DNA of 64,000 nt from Rhynchopus sp. YZ270_cl-10 (lineage: Eukaryota; Euglenozoa; Diplonemea; Diplonemida; Diplonemidae), in the NCBI GenBank assembly GCA_964035575.1, contig OZ037880.1, positions 806,001 through 870,000 on the forward strand, read 5' to 3'. The position numbers and the translations under genes are program-made. Below the pieces are notes generated by a model. It was not told where the DNA came from. It did no database searches and was given only the letters and a program-made list of their open reading frames with translations. Below are positions 60,534 to 64,000 of the stretch, one piece after another. Numbering within the stretch: the first letter of the stretch is position 1; each line of letters opens with the position of its first letter.

Positions 60534-60592
60534 AAAAATGATGGCCTTTGTGATGTTGTGGAGCGTGTACTCATTTCCATGCATTTCAAGTA

Positions 60593-60696
60593 CAGTAACA
60601 CAACAAAACATCGGAGGGGGTAAAAACCCTCCTTAGAGTTTTGAAATTCCAAAATCCACCTTAGTTTTTACCCCACCGGTGTTTATTGTCTCACTG
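60593..60696. mobile_element. Tc1/mariner-type MITE, copy 2 (104 bp)
   Basis: TA flanks both ends (60591-60592 and 60697-60698). The left end is CAGTAACACAACAAAACATC and the inward right end is CAGTGAGACAATAAACACCG. The inner GGGGTAAAAA on each side and AAATTCCAAAAT in the centre match 22538-22638. Confidence 0.78.
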
Positions 60697-60935
60697 TATA
60701 TTTGGCGCCAGATTATCAACAAAAATCTCCAAATCCGCCAAACGTATTTGCCATTTTTTTTTTTTTTTGCTGGACTGCAATTTACATGCCGCCACTTTGC
60801 TGCAAAATTCCTCACAAAAAAAAAGCATAATCTCCCCGCTACCAATATTTACACGCCACGAAATTATTAAAAAAAATCGTTTTTTACTCCTCCCTAGGAT
60901 TCTGGCTTGAGACAATGATTGCACATTTAAAAAAA

Positions 60936-60970
60936 AAATGCTCCTAAGCCCTCTTGCTTAGCAACCTTAA
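60936..60970 (+). repeat. Stem-loop repeat, CTTAG family
   Basis: AAAATGCTCCTAAGC, CCTCTT, GCTTAGCAACCTT. A perfect CTAAGC/GCTTAG stem. The GATGAA leader has decayed. Confidence 0.6.
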
Positions 60971-61178
60971 AAAAGGGAAACCGAGAGATAATTTCCAAAG
61001 GTCTCTCTCATCTCTGTTTCTTTGACAATTTCTAGAACATCACCTTCCTGGAGAAGAAACCCAGTTTGTGTTCAACGCGGTCGAATAAGACAACCAAAGC
61101 ACCGAGTGTACTTGGGTCACACCTGTTTTAAATATCAGATGACAAGCCCAAAAAAAAAAAAAAAGACAACACTTGAAA

Positions 61179-61205
61179 GAGGAATGTGCCTCTTGTGCAC
61201 ACGTC
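61179..61205 (+). repeat. GATG...CATC hairpin: stem TGTGC/GCACA
   Basis: GAGGAA, TGTGC, loop CTCTTGT, GCACA, CGTC, then TTAAAAAG. It is followed at 61233 by an AGTGCAAACGCC-family copy. Confidence 0.6.
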
Positions 61206-61342
61206 TTAAAAAGAGAAGAGAATCAAAAGTCACTCAGAAGTTGAAAGTGCAAACGCCTCACCGTTCATCGATGTGCACTAAGGAAAAGTTGATAAGATGA
61301 GCTGAAGCTTTCATACGTTCACACTAATCCAATCAAGTTTTC

Positions 61343-61381
<39 letters not shown>

Positions 61382-63258
61382 TCTTCTCGAGGCTTTGGTG
61401 ACGATCGATAATATGTGATCTATCCATTTTTCTCTTTGTTGGAAATTATTGGAGTTTTTTTGTCAGAGGATAAAAAAAAAACACAAAATCGCCAATTTTC
61501 CTATAAAAATACTCAGGTAACAGCCTCATATTGTGGGCCGTCTTTGTTTGTGTTCTGGTACCTTATCCGATCGGAACCTTTAAGGGGAAAAAAAGGGGAT
61601 ACAATTCTGACTATAATTGCCTAAAATTGTTGTTCACTTCGAGAAGAAGGAAAAAAGGGGACGGTATTTATTTTCCGCTCTCCGATTGGGTTTCAAACAT
61701 GCTGCAATTTTCTTTTTTGCAATATTTTGACAACTAAAGCATGCCCTCTGAAGTGAAGATGGTGACCATTGTTAAGTCAAAACTTTTTAAGCTGCATAAA
61801 ATCCCTTATTTTCTTTTCTTTCTTTTTCTCGGTTGTCAAAGGGGGGGAGGGAGGGGGAAATCGAACAGCACATAACGTTTGAGAACATGCATGCAATCTG
61901 CTGGACATGCTGCGAAACATACAATAAAAGTTGAAAACAATCAAAACAAAACATAAAGTAAAGATAAAAGGTGAACCATAGTTCCTGCTGTACTCCCAGT
62001 TGGGTGTAACAACAAAAGGAACACAGGTTGGCGGCCAGGAATAAAAAAAATGTATAAAAAGGGCAATAACGAAACTAAACGTAACGAAAACAAAACGACA
62101 AATATAAAAAAAACATAAAAAAAAAACAATGTGCAGTCAAAAAGCAAGAAGGGAGAGAAAATAGGGTAGGGGGAGAGAGAGTTCAGGAGAGAACTTGAAA
62201 TGAATGGGATTCTCGTACACAACGCAGCACGTAATATGCGTTGTGTATGAGTGTCAAGGCATTTGTATGTCGTTCTACAGGAAAAGGAGACGGGTAAGAC
62301 GTCGTTGTGACTTAACCTTGCTGAAACGAAATCAATTGCAAGACAATCCCTTTCTGTTTCTGTTTCATTATTTGCAATTCTCTGTTTTGTTCACAAAGGG
62401 AAAGAGTGATATTCCAGATGGATAAGAAAAAAGAAAATTAAAAAAAGGGGGGAAAACTCTTTTCTCACACTACTCTCTGTCGGCTTTTGTTTTTTTTGGC
62501 AAGTAATAGTTGTAGGAAATGTGGACTGGTGAAAATATTTTGCACATCGCCTTTGAACGGAGCCCCTTATGTAGTGAAAGAGAAAGAGGACAGATAGACA
62601 GAACAATACACACGGCACATCATTGAATTCACTGACGTTGTAATGAAAAACAATGGAAGCAGAAAAGGTCGAACACCTCAGCGTACGTACACAGTTCCCC
62701 ACTTGCTTATTGAACTGTGGATGTACTGCTTCATTAGCGTTCACACAAAAAAAAACACACAACATAAAAAAAGAAAAAGGAAAACACACTTCTTTTCCCT
62801 TTTTTACTGCCCTTTTTTCCAACCTATAAATTGACAACATCGCCACAAAAGTGGTCCGTATGTGGATGTCACCTCACCGTATCCCTCCGTGACTACCGTC
62901 TTTTTGTTGTTGTTGTGTACGGTCAACAACCAAAAACAGAGGTGATTTCATTCACTCAAATACCCACCAGGACACTTACTACACATCCTGAAAGGTGACA
63001 AATCCCTTTTTTTGGTTGATTGCCACTATCACAGTTTCCCCCCCCTCCCGCCTTGATGGCGGATAATCTAAAGAGAAATTTTTGTATGGATGACCCTCAG
63101 CCTTTGCTCAGTCATACACAAACCTCACGGGAACATAACACACAACGCAACCATTTTTTGAGTGGAACCCTATTTTTTTTTTTCTTTCGGGAAAGAGGTA
63201 CTATATGAGTTGTAATTGGAGTGCTTTGGATGTTCTCGGAGACAAGGGTTAACAGACG

Positions 63259-64000
63259 TTACAAAAGCAACAAATTACTGAATTTACGGAACTGCGGGCG
63301 GGGGACGTACATGAGCCAGGTACGTCCGTGGGCATCGGTTTGGCTTGGGTCTGCACCTCGTTGGAGGAGGACGTGGCATGTGTTGATGCAGCAGCTCGCG
63401 GCTGCGTGCATGAGGGGTGTGCACCCGAGGTAGTCTTGTGCGGTGAGGGAGGCACCGTCTCGTATCAACGACTCGCAGGTGGAGGTCCTTGCGTTGGCTG
63501 CGGCGTACATGAGGGGCGTCATCATGTCTCTGTCGGTGACGTCGACGTCGACATCAAACTGTGTCAGCAGCCGGCACACATTGTCCGCACCCTTCACCGC
63601 ACTGTGGTGCAACGACGCCATCCCGTCCTGGTCCACCCCTGCCGTGTCCGCACCCCGCTCCAAGAGCAGTTTCGCGACGGCGTTGTCACCGTTGCTGCAG
63701 GCCGCCATGAGCGGTGTGCAGCCTTGGTAGTTGCGTGCGTTGATGTCTGCGCCTGCAGATAAGAGGCGTACGCACATCTGTATCTTGCCCTTGCAGGCAG
63801 CGCGAAGCAGTGCGGTGTCGCCTTTGTGTGTGGCCTCGTTCGGCGACACGCCGTTCTTGAGCAGCAACCGCAGAATGTCATCATGCGCAATCCCCACCGA
63901 ATCAACCAGCGCACTCCCACTGCACCGCTTAGGGCGATGCACACCACACCCTTCATTCAGCAGCACAGCAAACGTCGTCACGTCACCCCGACGCGTCGCA
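63259..64000 (-). CDS. Ankyrin-repeat protein (partial, runs off right edge)
   Basis: The open frame enters from the window edge without a start (upstream codons read ATRRGD), so the N-terminus is missing. At least six ankyrin repeats are visible, with canonical G-x-TPLM-AA and LLL-x-GAD elements (KGDTALLRAACKGKIQMCV, YQGCTPLMAACSNGDNAVAK, YLGCTPLMHAAASCCINTCH). Spacing is 33 residues. The last repeat breaks off after AHGRTWLMY, and the final 16 residues before TAA 63259 (ending FSNLLLL) do not look like ankyrin, so a splice donor near 63310 may precede another exon. Ankyrin arrays bind proteins; no partner or enzyme domain is visible in this part. Confidence 0.85.
   Translation of the reverse strand, partial: ATRRGDVTTFAVLLNEGCGVHRPKRCSGSALVDSVGIAHDDILRLLLKNGVSPNEATHKGDTALLRAACKGKIQMCVRLLSAGADINARNYQGCTPLMAACSNGDNAVAKLLLERGADTAGVDQDGMASLHHSAVKGADNVCRLLTQFDVDVDVTDRDMMTPLMYAAANARTSTCESLIRDGASLTAQDYLGCTPLMHAAASCCINTCHVLLQRGADPSQTDAHGRTWLMYVPRPQFRKFSNLLLL

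Larger units (their letters stand above)
47026..63258. other. 16-kb gene-free repeat block
   Basis: No host gene is supported. It contains the satellite-filled element (47600-50218), two MITEs, one foldback element, three further TIR elements (55294, 57193, 59325), one copy of the 200-bp repeat and many stem-loops. Regions 50.5-50.95, 52.4-53.6, 56.45-57.15 and 61.3-63.2 kb show only AT-rich sequence with homopolymers and short, repeat-derived open frames. Confidence 0.6.

Noticed and set aside
12857-63258. Reverse transcriptase, integrase or capsid genes of retroelements
   Set aside because: I looked for YxDD-type and integrase-like motifs in the longer frames and recognised none. The elements with clear ends are DNA transposons or short repeats.

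Overview
The window looks like nuclear DNA of a flagellated single-celled eukaryote. Coding regions are fairly GC-rich, carry short GT-AG introns (often GTATGT...CAG, about 51-310 nt), and are separated by long AT-rich stretches full of homopolymer tracts. A tektin gene and an LRRC56/ODA8-like gene imply a motile 9+2 flagellum. One protein has a mitochondrial-presequence-like N-terminus. I cannot assign the lineage. All ten host genes lie on the minus strand, an arrangement reminiscent of the directional gene clusters of euglenozoans or dinoflagellates, but this is not proof.

Layout: 1.1-4.1 kb holds tektin and LRRC56-like (axoneme). 7.8-12.9 kb holds an unrecognised Gly/Lys-rich gene, a four-to-five-pass membrane protein and a coiled-coil/C2-like protein; the last two may be one gene. 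12.9-28.9 kb has no host gene and holds repeats, a decayed piggyBac-type element (16.1-17.1 kb) and a complete-looking hAT transposon (19.1-21.7 kb) with an 8-bp target duplication. 29.0-31.4 kb is a three-exon gene with two CCCH zinc fingers. 31.4-37.3 kb is repeats, including a hAT-type element inside which a second TIR element is nested. 37.3-47.0 kb is a compact run of three large genes: a many-pass membrane protein, a helical putative mitochondrial protein and an ATRX/RAD54-like SNF2 ATPase. 47.0-63.2 kb is again gene-free, with a 2.6-kb piggyBac-like element filled with four kinds of satellite, several MITEs and three more TIR elements. A partial ankyrin-repeat gene runs off the right edge.

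The most unusual signal is a set of very short (25-50 bp) dispersed stem-loops. Within a family the outer bases and the loop (CCTCTCGTG-like) stay similar while the stem changes in a compensatory way. Every copy I found lies in the same orientation, on the strand opposite to the genes. I also found four copies of a roughly 85-118 bp foldback element with short target duplications, three Tc1/mariner-type MITEs, and a repeat built from two GCGTACCGTG boxes each followed by a GC hairpin. No tRNA, rRNA, reverse transcriptase or CRISPR array was found.
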